This document shows positions 1 to 9,561 of a stretch of DNA of 64,000 nucleotides, in pieces; within the stretch, counting starts at the first letter, position 1; every line of letters begins with the position of its first letter. Both the position numbers and the translations under genes were made by a program. The notes below the pieces were generated by a model that was not told where the DNA came from, did no database searches, and saw only the letters and a program-made list of their open reading frames with translations. The stretch covers positions 4,935,001 through 4,999,000 of the forward strand of contig BRXU01000003.1 in NCBI GenBank assembly GCA_030267565.1, read 5' to 3'. Source of the DNA: Pleodorina starrii. Lineage: Eukaryota > Chlorophyta > Chlorophyceae > Chlamydomonadales > Volvocaceae.

Positions 1-860
1 GAATTGCCCTGCGTCTGCCTCCTTCTGCTCCTCATTATCCCACCGCCCATGGCGGATTGGCCCCAGTTTCTTTACAGAGTGGTTGGCGCAATAGCAACAC
101 TCTGCTCCCCGCAGCACAGGCTGGTTTGGCCGTAAAGGGCATACTCCAGAGCTTGCCTTGTTGCGGTTAAGCTTCTCCGGGAGCATGATCGGTAGCTTGC
201 CGGCTTCCACCACGCCTAGATGCGCGGCGATGGATGGACCGCCAGCCAGGCTCGCTTGCTGCGGTTTCCGTTGCCCAGGCTTTAGGTTTGATGGCGGCGC
301 GGGCTGCTGCGAGAGATCCATAGGTGTCGGCGCTGGGCCACCCTTTGGCGGGTCGGTCGCGGCCGCCCTGGGGCCCGGCTCAGGGGTCCCGGCCGGCCGC
401 GCAATAGCATCGTGCGCTGGTTGTTGAGGCTGCTGCTGTTGCTGCCCTAGAAGCTGGGATGCCGCCGGTGCGTCGGTTTGGGTTGGCTGTGTTTCTGCTT
501 GGGGTTGGGATGGCCCAGGTCCTTCAGAGGCCTTGGCGCCTGCACAAGACAGGCCGCTTGGTTGATGCGGGATATACGACAACTGGACGCTATGGGAGTT
601 ACCTGTTGTGGCGTCTTGCCCAGCGCCTGGGGCGGTCTTGCGCCTTATAAGGGGCAGGTCGTCGTCATCGCTGCTGCTGCTGGCCAAGAAGATCTTGCTG
701 GGTGTCTGGGAATGTACCCGCGCAAGGGCTGGGTTGCTCACCACCGACCTCCTGGGCCGTAGACCACGCTGTGGCCAACCTTGCTATACCTGAAAAACTT
801 CTGGCTTACCTCTTTGTGTTGTCTGAGCCATTCGGGAGTGTCGCCGCTGCTCTCCGACAT
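1..860 (-). CDS. Unknown acidic/Gln-Pro-rich protein, N-terminal part, runs off left edge
   Basis: I do not recognise this gene. Exon 1 (810-860) starts at an ATG and encodes 17 residues beginning MSESSGDTPEW. It ends GAG|gtaagc in phase 0. After a 104-bp intron, exon 2 starts at 705 (cattcccag|ACA, phase 0) and stays open without a stop to base 1, about 235 codons, so the 3' part lies outside the window. The protein has a Ser/Asp run (SSSSDDDD) near residue 25, then a long low-complexity Gln/Pro/Ala region with a QQQQQ run and an MDLSQQPAPP stretch. A denser segment at the left edge has paired cysteines (AECCYCANH) and basic residues, which could be a metal-binding motif. The long stop-free frame plus phase-matched splice sites make it a real gene; function cannot be assigned. 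A retroelement gag-like protein is a possible alternative. Confidence 0.6.
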
Positions 861-2376
861 GGCTATCACGCAAGCACGTTCTATTTCCCCTCATAAGTGG
901 GCCATCATGCCGCTACTGAAATCTCAAAAGCAGGAAAGGTGGACGGGGCTTCAAGTTTTGTTCGGAGCGGAGACGTGTTTGCTGTTCGATTTTGCCGCCA
1001 GCTGTGAGGTTGCTGAGCTGCGACGTGCAATATCAAATTGCAAATAAAATTTACTTTGCGGAATATAATAATTTTGTTCAGGATTAAGCGTTCTCGTCGC
1101 TTCGTTTTCAAATTTTCCCTGGCTCTGGAGCTGGGCAAGGTTTCTTGTAGTGGCACGCCGATAGCGGAATATAGTGAGTAAATCATTGGTGTACATGCCA
1201 TGCCGTAGTTGCAGGCGCAAGGTGCTATTGTATCAGTCAAGCCCTTCGGAGCCCATCGCCTATACCCGTGTACGGTATCGAACAATCCCTTCGGAGCCCA
1301 TCGCGTACACGGTACACCCGCGCAACGGATCCCTCGCCGCCAACTGTCATCAACGCAAGCGGATTACTCTTCTCGACCTTTGGAATGTAGTTTTTGTCGT
1401 TGCCCTCGCATGGTACGCCCGCGCTTTCGTGAGTGCTGTACAGCGTATCACGGCGTACCCCCGGCAGCCTGTTAGGGAGGCGCCAGGGCAGGGCACCGGC
1501 ACCCCATTCTGAGCGGCTCCACCTGTGGCAGCGTCAGGCGTGGCATGCATCGGTGGTCCTTAGGGTCCGGAGTCAGACGGTTCATTCATAAGCGGCACCC
1601 GATGGAAAGCAGCCGCTGTGGGTGGCCTTGCGCCTCATTTGGGCACCCCGTGATTCACATGCTCCCATCGCACCATGCCTTGTCTCACATAGCAGCCAGG
1701 GCCCACTAACCCTGGCATGAATGATCATGGGACGACCCGCCTAATGTACATTTGTGACGATGTTGTATATGCGACCGGGTTTACCGTATGCAATCTTTTG
1801 ACGTCAGGTGCTGCTGACCGACAATGGCGTTGTACGCCGAGTCTAGAGCCGCTCTGGTTTCTTGCCCGCCCAAGGTTTGGAAGTCGGCCAAGGGGCACAC
1901 TGGCGAAAGCTCACTTCGAATACATCAACCACGCCAGCGCATAGTAGCAAGGTACATTCTGCACTTCACTCCTTTTAGGACTGCGTTTCACGGCACGGAG
2001 AGGGCGGGCCGAAGAATATCTACTTCCCAAACCCCTCGGGCCCGCCGGGCCTGGCCGGGCACAGAGCTACGACCCAGGCTTAGAAACCAGTCCTGGAGCG
2101 CAACAGCACAGCGTCATCAGATGATGGAAAGCAACACGGCGAAGGGAAGAGGCAACAAAAAATCCTGCCAAGGGCCATAGGCTGCATAAGTACGACATGG
2201 GCCCCGTTGCCGTACCAGGTGTCGCGGGCAGCGCGGAGGCTGAAGACAGGGCGACAAGACCTGTTGTGGCATACCCTTATGAAACGTTATAAGTAGTACA
2301 TTATTTCACCCTCAAAAGCCCCGTACAGTATCCTGCCCGTTGCCATTCCTTTCGCTTAAGCTTGACGACAGTAGCT
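861..2376. other. Intergenic region without a supported gene
   Basis: No exon chain with coherent frame and splice sites was found. The centre (1030-1180) is AT-rich; this is upstream of the leftward unknown gene and of the rightward profilin-like gene, so it probably holds both promoters. Short ORFs here are out of keeping with the codon preference of neighbouring exons. A pair of 18-bp direct repeats lies at 1242-1304. Confidence 0.4.
1242..1304 (+). repeat. Direct repeat pair, 18 bp, 45-bp spacing
   Basis: The 18-mer starting cccttcggagccc occurs at 1242-1259 and again at 1287-1304, each followed by a tac/gtacac-containing stretch. It sits between the divergent genes, so a regulatory role or a small local duplication is possible; nothing further can be said. 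Confidence 0.5.
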
Positions 2377-3176
2377 ATGAGTCAAGCTCCAATCGCAGAC
2401 GCTGCAAAAGCTGCCCTTAAGGATGCTTCTAGGTTCCTTTTTTTCAATGAGCAGGGCACGGTATTAGCGTCTAGCTTTACGGTGCGTCCTACACAAATTT
2501 TCGAAGTCTCTCTAGCTCCAATATAACAGTAGAGGGCAATGCCAATCACGCAGGTTGATGTGTCGGAGCTGAAGCCCCTTGAGGCATTGTTTAACGACCG
2601 CGATGAAGCGATAAAGCACGGCATGGTGGTACTTGGGACGCGCTACGAGGTGGATTGCAGTTCCATACGCACAGCCGTGCGGGAAGTCCCCATCGGTGGC
2701 GTATCGTGAGCTGTCATGCTTGCTGGGTGCAGGTGCACCGACACCACCCTCCCCTCATCTACGGCCGGACCATGGGTGCCGTGCCCGAGGAGAGCGAGGG
2801 CTCCGCCATCTACAAAATCGAAAAGGGACTCGGGGGGCAAGTCTGCTACGGGCTTATAACATACCAGTGAGTCTGGAACCAAACCGCATGTACCGTCGTC
2901 ACCCGAGTGCCAGGACGTGCCCTCCAAGCCCTCCCTCGACAAGCGCACACGCACGCACCCACACCCAGCGTTGGGGCTCTGGGCGGAGCTTGGGTGTGAC
3001 TTTCGGGATTCTCCCCGGCCTCCCCGGCCTCAGTTCGTAGAAGTCGCCTCCGTCCCATCGCAGCGGTATCATCCTCACTGCCCCGTGCCGCTTCCCGCCG
3101 CAGGATGCCCAACATCTCCGCCAGGATGGTTCCCATGCTGCAAAAGTTCTGCCAGGAGCACTTGGAGGCCAAGTAA
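2377..3176 (+). CDS. Profilin-like actin-monomer-binding protein
   Basis: Four phase-matched exons: 2377-2481, 2554-2649, 2733-2866 and 3104-3176, giving 135 aa (profilins are about 130 aa). Profilins bind actin monomers and poly-proline and control filament assembly in the cytoplasm. The protein follows the profilin fold order: N-terminal helix, a strand with GTVLASSFT, the helix VSELKPLEALFND, paired strands GMVVLGTRYEV, LIYGR, IYKIEKGLGGQVCYGLITY, then the C-terminal helix MVPMLQKFCQEHLEAK. It lacks the usual N-terminal W-x-x-Y poly-proline signature and has a longer loop after LIYGR, so it is divergent. The assignment rests on length and pattern. It is possibly a profilin-superfamily paralogue rather than the main profilin. 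The start ATG is the first in frame, and the stop is followed by a TGTAA signal. Confidence 0.7.
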
Positions 3177-3322
3177 GCGGGCAGACAAAGGACTGCGCTG
3201 TCGCGCAGCGGGCCCCTTTGCGCGTGTATCGTAGGAAGCTCTGGCGTGGCGGGACAGCGGGGGCAGCGGCCCGCCGAGAGCCGCATCAGGGTCGCGGCAG
3301 GACCGTCACATACCGGATGTGC

Positions 3323-3327
3323 TGTAA
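3323..3327 (+). terminator. TGTAA poly(A) signal of the profilin-like gene
   Basis: TGTAA is the usual volvocine polyadenylation signal. This copy lies 147 nt after the stop codon of the profilin-like gene, on the same strand. It is inferred from position only. Confidence 0.4.
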
Positions 3328-3339
3328 CGGCGGCAGCTC

Positions 3340-6073
3340 CCTTTCGCATGTGCGGAGTTGGGCATCATCTGCCTCGGCCCGACAGCAGTGTCTTCGCCCT
3401 GCCACCAGTGACGAACCCGAAATCAGTAGGGAGCTGTTACCGAGGCGGCGGTGGGGGTGGGGGGTCCGCTGTTCTGGCGGTGCGCGCGGTTGCAGCGGTT
3501 CTCTCTTTTAGATCTGATGGTCCGTGACGGAGGCCTCTTGACGTGTTAGGCTTAGGCTGGAGGATACAAGAGTGGACGCCGGGGTCTTCCGGGCACTCGG
3601 TCGCTGCGAGCGACACCCGCGGACTTGGCGGCTTCGTCCTTGGGGTCTGTGCCCAACGACGTGCTTGCATGCTGGGTTTCATGTCTAAAACGCAAGCGGG
3701 GGCGCGGGTGTGTTGGGATGGGCTGTAGCGAAAGTATGGCTCTTGCGGCTGCGCGAGGACAGTATAGGTTGTATAGCAGAGGGAAGGCTCGGCGGAACTT
3801 TGCGTGTTCCGAATATGTCTGCCTCCTGCCCCTGGGGCACAGAGTTTGTTTTTTTAGGAAGCTACCGGTTAAGGCTGTGCTGGCTTCTGGGACGTTCCAG
3901 GACGTGACGATTAGGGATGCGGTTGGCGCACTGGGGGCGCGCCAGGGATGCCGATATGCTTGATGGCCCGGTGGGGCGCTGTTGTGGCCCCTGGCCCTGA
4001 CCCTGCCTGTGAAGGCGTCCTGAGCTGGCGTGAACGGGGGTGGTTGCGTAGCGCCCCCTAAGGAGGCGTTGGTCTGAGCGCCCCACTGCTCGAGCCACCC
4101 GTGATTTCAGCCTTCGTGCCGGCTGCTGTCCACACAACGCAACGCAAGACATCACGGTTGGTGGAACAAATTATTGCGGTCCTAAGGGCCTGCGAGCAGG
4201 CCACCTGGGGCACGACGGGAGGGCGCACTCTTTGATACGTTGCGTTTTGGGGCACGACATCACGCGCAGTGGTTTGAGCAGCTCTGTTGGACAATGCGCC
4301 GAAGGCGCGGATTGAGCAGGGGGCCGCAGCTGCCAAGCGCGCCCGAAGGCACAGGAACATGCAAATTGTGTAGACGGTCAGGCAGCGTCTTATGCTGAAA
4401 AGCCCCGGGTTTGGTGAGCCCTACCAGGCACAATCAGGCCATCATTATCCGGCCTGATACAGCGGCGCCGCGGCGCTCACTGCAGATCCGGTCCACAGGT
4501 CGCCGCCACCTGCCATGTTCCCAGAAAACAAACGGCTAGTTCCCAGAAAACAAACGGCTAGTCGACCCGGCATCCCACCCACCCACAGGCTCCGGCTCTC
4601 AGTTGACAACCCCCACCTGCATTTGCCGAATTACTGCGCGGCATTCGCCATTCAAGGCTTGCCATAGAAGCCGCCGCCGCGCGGTGCGGACGGACCCATT
4701 GCCGCCGCATGCCGCTTCACGCATGGACGTCACCGCCCGAATCTTTCCGCGGGCCCAGTTACCGCGCATCCCGCAGCAGGGCAGCTCGCCATCTCTTAAG
4801 ATACATACAGCACCCTTACCCAGAGTCAAAGCCTCAGTCCCTACATTCCCGGCTACGATGCATGTAAAACAAAGTACAGGTCAAGTTCCATTCGTCCGCG
4901 GAGCAACAGGCAATCCAACCGGCCTCGCCCCACGGAAGGCAGGCCACGCGCGCTCAGTTCTCGTCAATCACACAGCATGCAAAGCTGTGGCCTTCCGCAG
5001 CGGTCGTAGCAGGTGTCACGATCAGACCTTCATCTCCCACCCCGCCTTCCCAGTCCACGGACAAGGTTGAAGGGCGCCGGACGGGTCATGAGGGACGTCG
5101 GGTGGGGACCCCCGCTGTCCCGCTCTCACATAAAAAAGAGGGAACCCCTCGCGCTCAGAAGACGCTGCTGGGCTGACTCTCCTTTGTCAGGGCCCAATGC
5201 GAAGGCAGAGGCGCACAGACGCCAAGGCCCCGCACCCTTCCGCACTGCCTGCCGGAAATGACGTGCGCATGGACGACATGTGGGCAAGCCGGCGCATGCG
5301 CAGCGCCGCCGGCAGGGCTGGATCAGCCTACTCACCCCTTCCTGTGCACCCCCCTCCAGGCCGTCCGCGCCTCCCCGCCTCCAACCCCCACTTTTCAGGA
5401 GCCCCACCCTTGTCAGTTAGATCTAACTGATCTGTGTTGGCGCGTGCCGGGGCAGGAGCAGGCCCAGGGGCCAGCTCAGACAGCCCGTCGATTTCCCATT
5501 GTTCAAATGCAGGATGCATCTCACCGCGAGATACGGTGTTGACTCCACCGGCGCTGCTTCCGCAGCCTGTCGCCCGGATGGCAACGCTGATGCTCTCCTC
5601 CACCTCCTCCCACTGCAAGTGCCCCACCCAAGGGATACTCCTGACATCCAACAGCACTGCCCCGCCAGGGGGCCCCGGCTTCTCCCCTCCCTCCCGGGCA
5701 TCCAGCCAGCAGTCCCCGCCCTCACTGCCACTGCCGCCGCTGCAGATGCCACCGCCCCAGCTGCTGCAGACGCCACCGCCCCAGCCACTGCCGCTGCTGG
5801 GGTCGCATGCAGCACCCATTCACCGCGCCTGCTCCGCCGGCCGGCCGGGCAGAGCCCAGCCCAATCCCCAAGTACGGTGCAACCGCGCTGCTGTTCCTTT
5901 TATTGCTGCTGCTGCTGCCGCCGCCGCCACTGCCGCTACCAAGCTCCAACCAAAACATTGCCTTTAATGCAAAGGCGACTCTAGACGGCGTCTCGAGGAC
6001 TGTTCCGTCGCAGCGGCGGCGCGCCACCGCCTCGGCCGGCGCGGCGGCAGCAGCGCACGCTGCCTCGCTGCCC
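3340..6073. other. Gene-poor interval between profilin-like and SPATA17-like genes
   Basis: No convincing gene. It holds a 22-bp tandem duplication at 4518-4561. Two open stretches deserve note but are unsupported by splice sites: a plus-strand 155-codon ORF at 4603-5070 and a minus-strand 163-codon ORF at 5328-5819 containing a non-repetitive segment with VGHLQWEEVEESIS. The latter lies directly downstream of the leftward SPATA17-like gene and could be a separate gene or its 3' UTR. Between 5700 and 5960 the DNA is Gln/Pro/Gly-codon-rich low complexity. Confidence 0.35.
4518..4561 (+). repeat. Tandem duplication, 2 x 22 bp
   Basis: The unit ttcccagaaaacaaacggc+tag occurs twice head to tail with no mismatch, at 4518-4539 and 4540-4561. 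It is probably a replication-slippage duplication. Confidence 0.8.
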
Positions 6074-8327
6074 TTAGTACGCCTCAGCCGCCAGGTTCTT
6101 GTCGAAAACTGGCTGCTTCTTGATGTAACGGCTGAAGGCGGTTTTGCTCATGGAACGTTGCGTGGGCGTGAAGCGCGGCCCGCGCGACCCGATGGTGGGG
6201 TCGTACGGGTCGTCGTACGGCAGCAGGTTCCGGTTGGTCTGCAGGTCGAAGAAGGGCGCCTTCACGGCGCCGAGGGCGTTTGCGAAGGCCTGAGGGTGGT
6301 GCGACAGCATCTGCGGAAGAGGGCGAGAGGGGCGGGCGGGGCGCGGGCAGAATGGAGGGCGAGGGATGCAGACGTGGCATGGATGGATGCAGGCTCCGGA
6401 CACAGTTGCCAGGGCAGGGCCGAGGCGGGGCCCGGCAGAGGCATGGACGCACCGGCGGTGCCGATCAGCCCCACATGTGGTGTGCGGGGTCTCGCGCCTT
6501 TCCAAGCCCCGCCCTTCCTATTCCCGCCCGCCCTCTGGCCCCTCTGCCCTCGTCATATATCTCCCATCCCGTCTTCAGGCCAGGTGCCCCAAAGCCCTGA
6601 GTGCCCGCCCTTTCACGTCTGGCTCGCTCCCTCCCCACTTTGGAGCCGGCCCCTCCCTCCCTCCCCCCGCGGACCCACCTGGCCCCACCTCCCCGTCCTA
6701 CAGTAAGATCCCTAGAATACCCGTCCATCCCGCCCCATATCCCGCCCCGTCCCGCTCCGCCGACCGACCCACCGACCCACGGGTCCACCCACCTCCCCTC
6801 TGTGGACCTTCTCCTCCAACAACGCCTCCCGATGGACCGCCTCAAAGTCCGCAGTCTGTCGCAGCGTGTACCGCGCCGGCACCAGCCGCCCGGCAACCTC
6901 CACCACGCTCCCGCTGACCCCTCCCCCAACCCCGACGCCGCTCCCGCCAAACCCCGTCCCGCGCCCGCTGCCGCTGCTCGCCACTCCGGCCGGGAACGCA
7001 GGCGCGTCGCCCACACGCTGCCCCGTGCTGCTGGCGCTGCGGATGCCGCCGACCGGGTCCGCGCGGCCCTTGCTGCCGCCGCCGCCGCGCAGCGGCGGCA
7101 GCTTGCCGCTGCCGCCGCCGGCGAGACCGCCACTGCCGGCGACGACGGACGCCGGCGGTCCGCCGGCGGCCTCCTGCATTGCCAGCTGCGCTTTGAGGGT
7201 GGATTTGAGGTGCTCCTCTACGGAGAGGCCCATGATGACGGGCAGCGTGCCGGTGGCGATGCTGAACGGCGAGTTGAAAATGCCGGGCTGTACAGTGGTG
7301 GACACCAGGTGGTGCAGCTTGCTGAGCTTATCCTGGAACAGCTTCCGAGCGCGCTCCTCCGCCTCCTGCACACCACCGGAGATTGTTGGTTTATGGGCGG
7401 GGTGGGCTTCAGGGAGCGGGTTAGCAGGTTCAGGCAGCGGGGCGCCAAGCGTGGTCTTGCCCATTTGGCGGGTCGCACTCTTGGCCATTCTGCCCGGCTG
7501 CCTGGAAGCTGGCGCCCCTTTTGTGAAGCCCCCCACCCCCTGGAGAGAATCGGATGTGCGGCTACTCTCTGGACGGCAAAGGGTCGACGGAGCGAGACGC
7601 TCCTCTCCTGCGCCCCCTCCCCACGTCCCGCAGATTCTCGCCAGCGGAGCTGGAGGAAGGTGCCCCGCACCTGGCGCTGCATGATGATGGCACGCTCCGC
7701 CTCCAGGTTGAGCTCCGCGCGGATGTGCTGGTTGCGCTCCTTGACCTGCTGCAGGTAGCGCTTTCGTGCATAGTAATCGTGGATGTGTTTCCGGCTGTAG
7801 AAGCCGCGCCACCAGCGCTGGATGATGGTAGCCATGGCATTGAAGTACGCCTTGCGCAGCGCACGATTGTGCACCTCCAGCGCGAGCCGACCGCGCAACC
7901 GTCCCAGGTACCCACGCCAGTACCTCTGTATCGTAAGCGCCGTTTGCCTACACGATAAACGTACAGATAATGGCTTATTTCCTGCGCTAAATTCCTCATA
8001 GTCGGAAAAACAGCCCGTTGGAAGCCAAGGGGCAACAAACTCACGTTAACCGCAGCAGTCGCCTGCGGATGATGAAACCCCGAGCAAATGCCTGAATTGT
8101 GATGACAGCTTTGGACTCCACCGCTCTCCGCTCCTCTGCAAGCCTGCGACCAGGAACAGGCCTCCAGGTTTTCCCCTTCAACCTCCAGAGCTGCTTCTAT
8201 AAATGTAAGCAAGCGGGTTGCGTATGCTGAAATAATCCCAAACGACTGCTGCGCACCTGCACTTCGAAAAATACTCATCTATAAGCTCCTGCGCCTGGAC
8301 CTGCTTAAGTTTTGCTAATGCAGCCAT
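6074..8327 (-). CDS. SPATA17: SPATA17-like IQ-motif axonemal protein
   Basis: Five phase-matched exons: 8257-8327, 8045-8143, 7671-7947, 6793-7365 and 6074-6310 (418 aa). Three IQ calmodulin-binding motifs lie in series: about residues 37-55 (VITIQAFARGF), 60-78 (LTIQRYWRGYLGR) and 96-114 (TIIQRWWRGFYSRK). Downstream is a charged helix, then the block KLHHLVSTTVQPGIFNSPF, which matches the family hallmark (LLST..PGIYNSPF in vertebrate SPATA17). A Gly/Ser-rich linker follows, then a conserved end with DDPYDPTIGSRGPRF and FSRYIKKQ. SPATA17 proteins are ciliary, linked to the axonemal central apparatus, and bind calmodulin, which fits a flagellate. Exon 1 is the least certain: an alternative reading runs through the first intron. 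The start MAALAKLKQ resembles the family's MATLARLQ opening. The linker between residues 250 and 330 is lineage-specific low complexity. Confidence 0.85.
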
Positions 8328-8699
8328 ATCTAAGAGGCTGCTGATGTGAGGGCCGGTGAGGCTGTCAGCTAGGGCGGCCTCTCACCGGCCTTTCACTACC
8401 GGGACCTCATTTAGAGCAACTTCATTTGTGTCCGCGTAAAAACAACGCCCAACCGTTCGCAGCAAAATCGCGAGAATTGACAGTGTTACATAAACTGGGT
8501 TTCCCGTGCCATCGCATTTCCGCGGCCTCTCCACGACAACGCCCGTTGGGCCTTACACATGGGGACAGTAAGCTTGCCCCTCACTTCTATGCTCGCGTGA
8601 AGCGTACGCGTAAGTATTTATTAAAACTAAGGAAACTGACAAGGCTGGTAAAGCACGGCCACCTCTGGAAGACGCATAACTTGGCTGCATAACTTGGCG
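8328..8699. other. Upstream region of the SPATA17-like gene
   Basis: This is the probable promoter and 5' UTR of the leftward gene. It includes a short inverted repeat around 8352-8392 (gccggtgag ... ctcaccggc) close to the start codon. No coding exon was seen on the other strand. Confidence 0.35.
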
Positions 8700-9200
8700 A
8701 CGTGCACCCGCCCACGTTGCCGGCCTCCCTACATGCCGGCGCCTCCGTCCTTGCCCGGTTCGATGCCCTTCTTGCCTGCCTCCCGCCCGACTGGGTGGCT
8801 GTAATCCATACTACCCTGGCGGCCCTCAATGCACTGCTCCCGCCCCACCCCCGTGGATGACACCCCCCGCCCCCGCCAGGCCTGGCGCCAGCTCATTGGA
8901 GCCCCCTCGGCTGGCGTCTCGGTGGGGCGGCACCACCGCTTGCACTGGCGGACCTGACGGTCAAGGCGGCCACGCTTCTGCAGCCCCCGCTCCCCCCCGC
9001 GGTGGCGGCCCCCTCCGACCTGCATGCCGCCACTGTGGCGGAGGCGTTCGGCATTGCGGCTGCCCCGGATGTCGCAATGGCGGGCTTCCGTGACAGCCTG
9101 CGTTGCCTGTGGCGGCTGCGCTGGGAAAACGGAAACGTCCGCCAGAAGCCCCTCTGGCGCCTCGCGCTTGATGGCTTCCCGTTTCTCACTATTTACCGCC
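8700..9200 (+). mobile_element. LINE (non-LTR retrotransposon) fragment, decayed
   Basis: Plus-strand translation gives, in pieces, the C-terminal region of volvocine non-LTR retrotransposon polyproteins. Visible pieces are RFDALLACLPPDWV, then after frame changes VAEAFGIAAAPDVAMAGF, then SLRCLWRLRWENGN and KPLWRLALDGFP. The 'LWRLxWEN...xWRLALDGxP' pattern is what I recognise from zinc-binding tails of reverse transcriptase ORFs in this lineage. At least one frameshift and an in-frame stop break it, so it is a dead scrap. No 5' end, tail or target-site duplication was identified. Confidence 0.5.
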
Positions 9201-9561
9201 GCTTATTATCATCAAGGGTGCCCATCCGGGTCAAGCGGAAGCTCGGGGGAAAAGCGTCTCGTCAACATCGAGGACACAACCCCTCCCCTCAGCAGCCATT
9301 ATATACCCCCCAATCGTATCCGGATAGGCGGCCAAGTGCTGGCATCACAGTCAAGAGTCAGCACGATACGTCGCTGGCATCACAGTCAACAGGAACACAG
9401 CGTCACAGCAACGTGCAACGGTAACGAACTCCCAACCCCTTTCCACAAGCCCCTCATCTACATATGCGATCACATACGACTGTCGCGCCCTAAGCCTTCG
9501 CCACACATGCACCTCATGCTCTCGCTAACACACGAATGAACGAACACACGCCTGTACGACA

